DNA of 6,228 nt, taken from the NCBI GenBank assembly GCA_934635045.1, contig CAKTZA010000106.1, positions 1 to 6,228 of the forward strand, in the 5' to 3' direction. Both the position numbers and the translations under genes were made by a program. The first letter of the stretch is position 1. Each line of letters starts with the position of its first letter. This document shows positions 5,293-6,228 of the stretch, one piece after another. The notes beneath the pieces were generated by a model. It had not been told where the DNA came from and searched no databases. It was given only the letters and a program-made list of their open reading frames with translations. Source of the DNA: an uncultured Kiritimatiellota bacterium (GTDB lineage Bacteria; Verrucomicrobiota; Kiritimatiellia; RFP12; UBA1067).

Positions 5293-6228
5293 TCACTTCT
5301 GCGAGAAGTAGCGCTTCACCGTCTCGCAGGACTTCTTGGGCCGGCGCTGCTCGTCGACGATGCCCGCGATCGACATGCCGAGCATCCGGCCCGCCTTCGA
5401 CCCGCAGTTGCGGTGATGCGTCTGCGTCTCCGCGAACTGCCAGATCGAGTAGCCCACGTAGTCGGGGTTGCCCCAGAGCGCGTCGAGGATGTCCGTCAGG
5501 TACTCGTCCTGGAACTCCTCGCTGCCGTTGGACGCGAACGGGTCGCGCTGGCCGTAGAACGCGCCGCAGCCCGACTCCGAGACCATGATGGGCTTGTCGG
5601 GATAGAGGTCGCGGAACCGTTTCGCCGCGCTGTCGAATCGCGCGAAGACCTGCCGCCGGAGTTCCGCCGCGTCGCCCGGATTCATCGGGATCGTGCCCGG
5701 ATAGGCGTTCACCGCGACGAGGTCGGTCTTCTCGTTGCAGATGTCCGCGTCGATCCGGTTGCAGGCGAACGTGACGAGCCGCCCGGAGTCCTCCGCCCGG
5801 ATCGTGTCGACGAGCGCATCGACGAGCGCCTTGCATTCCGGCCTGTCGCTGCCGCACTCGTTGAGGAACGAGAAGATGATGACCGAGGGGTGGTTGAAGC
5901 TCGTGCGCACCATCTCGCGCGTCTGCCTCACCTGCTGGGCGACGAAGTCGGGGTCCTTCAGCTCCTCGATTTTCCCCTCCTTCGTGTAGGTCTGTCCGTT
6001 GCCCCAGCCGAGCGACTCCTCCCACACGAGGAGGCCAAGCTCGTCGCAGAGGTCGAGGAAGCGCGGCGCCTGCTGGTAGTGCGCGCCGCGCACGAAGTTC
6101 GCGTTGAGCGACTTGAGGATCTGGATGTCGCGCACCATCTGCGACTCGCTCGTCGTCGCGCCGCCCTCCGGGCACTGCTCGTGGCGGTTGACGCCCTTGA
6201 GGAAGATCTCCCGCCCGTTGAGCCAGAG
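5293..6228 (-). CDS. Glycoside hydrolase family 2 enzyme, C-terminal part (partial)
   Basis: The reading frame is open to the window edge; 311 residues of the C-terminal TIM barrel are visible and the N-terminal sugar-binding and immunoglobulin-like domains are missing. The visible part opens with WLNGREIFLKGVNRHE, a hallmark of GH2 barrels, then VRGAHYQQAPRFLDLCDELGLLVWEE. The acid/base is the Glu of SFLNECGSD (codon 5857-5859) and the nucleophile the Glu of IMVSESGCG (codon 5575-5577); both are present. The ending YSIWQFAETQT...GIVDEQRRPKKSCETVKRYF resembles beta-glucuronidase/beta-galactosidase-type GH2 members, more the glucuronidase side, but sugar specificity cannot be fixed. GH2 enzymes are exo-acting and retaining, removing terminal sugars. 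The barrel ends at the stop without an added C-terminal domain. An internal ATG at 6138 is not the start, because conserved GH2 sequence precedes it. GC content is high, like the GH16 and repeat-protein genes. Confidence 0.95.
   Translation of the reverse strand, partial: LWLNGREIFLKGVNRHEQCPEGGATTSESQMVRDIQILKSLNANFVRGAHYQQAPRFLDLCDELGLLVWEESLGWGNGQTYTKEGKIEELKDPDFVAQQVRQTREMVRTSFNHPSVIIFSFLNECGSDRPECKALVDALVDTIRAEDSGRLVTFACNRIDADICNEKTDLVAVNAYPGTIPMNPGDAAELRRQVFARFDSAAKRFRDLYPDKPIMVSESGCGAFYGQRDPFASNGSEEFQDEYLTDILDALWGNPDYVGYSIWQFAETQTHHRNCGSKAGRMLGMSIAGIVDEQRRPKKSCETVKRYFSQK

Noticed and set aside
5219..6175. A 318-codon open frame on the minus strand over the GH2 gene
   Set aside because: It is out of frame with the GH2 protein, which has intact catalytic motifs, and its translation is low-complexity Arg/Gly/Pro-rich.
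1..6228. CRISPR array, tRNA or rRNA genes, insertion sequence
   Set aside because: No regularly spaced direct repeats, no cloverleaf or conserved rRNA strings, and no transposase motifs were seen on either strand.

Overview
The window is a stretch of a high-GC bacterial genome in which every convincing gene lies on the minus strand, so the map reads right to left. The gene content is two glycoside hydrolases, a large secreted beta-strand-repeat protein, and a DUF4143-type AAA ATPase. This suggests a polysaccharide-degrading member of the PVC group, most like Kiritimatiellota/Verrucomicrobiota/Lentisphaerota genomes. That assignment is inference from gene style, not from a marker gene.

From right to left: (1) 6228-5293, the C-terminal 311 residues of a glycoside hydrolase family 2 enzyme, cut by the window edge and followed by a strong GC-rich hairpin. 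(2) 5292-5015, a regulatory intergenic region with an extended -10 promoter flanked by two copies of a long dyad centred exactly 73 bp apart, plus a nine-codon upstream ORF that overlaps the next start codon. (3) 5014-3707, a complete AAA_14/DUF4143 ATPase of clearly lower GC than its neighbours. (4) 3706-3291, a 416-base gap without an established gene. It holds a second extended -10 promoter, a possible 32-codon ORF, GC-rich hairpins and a terminator-like structure, and reads best as a long structured leader (or small RNA) in front of the next gene. (5) 3290-1053, a 745-residue exported protein made of two tandem modules of about 350 residues with autotransporter-associated beta-strand repeats. 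(6) 1016-156, a secreted GH16 endo-glucanase (laminarinase type), 36 bases downstream and probably co-transcribed. (7) 155-1, a third extended -10 promoter and the leader of a gene that begins beyond the left edge.

The GH2, repeat-protein and GH16 genes fit a shared theme of extracellular or periplasmic glycan use. The ATPase is the odd one out in composition and function and looks inserted. The most interesting signals are non-coding: the paired dyads around the ATPase promoter and the structured leader of the repeat-protein gene.
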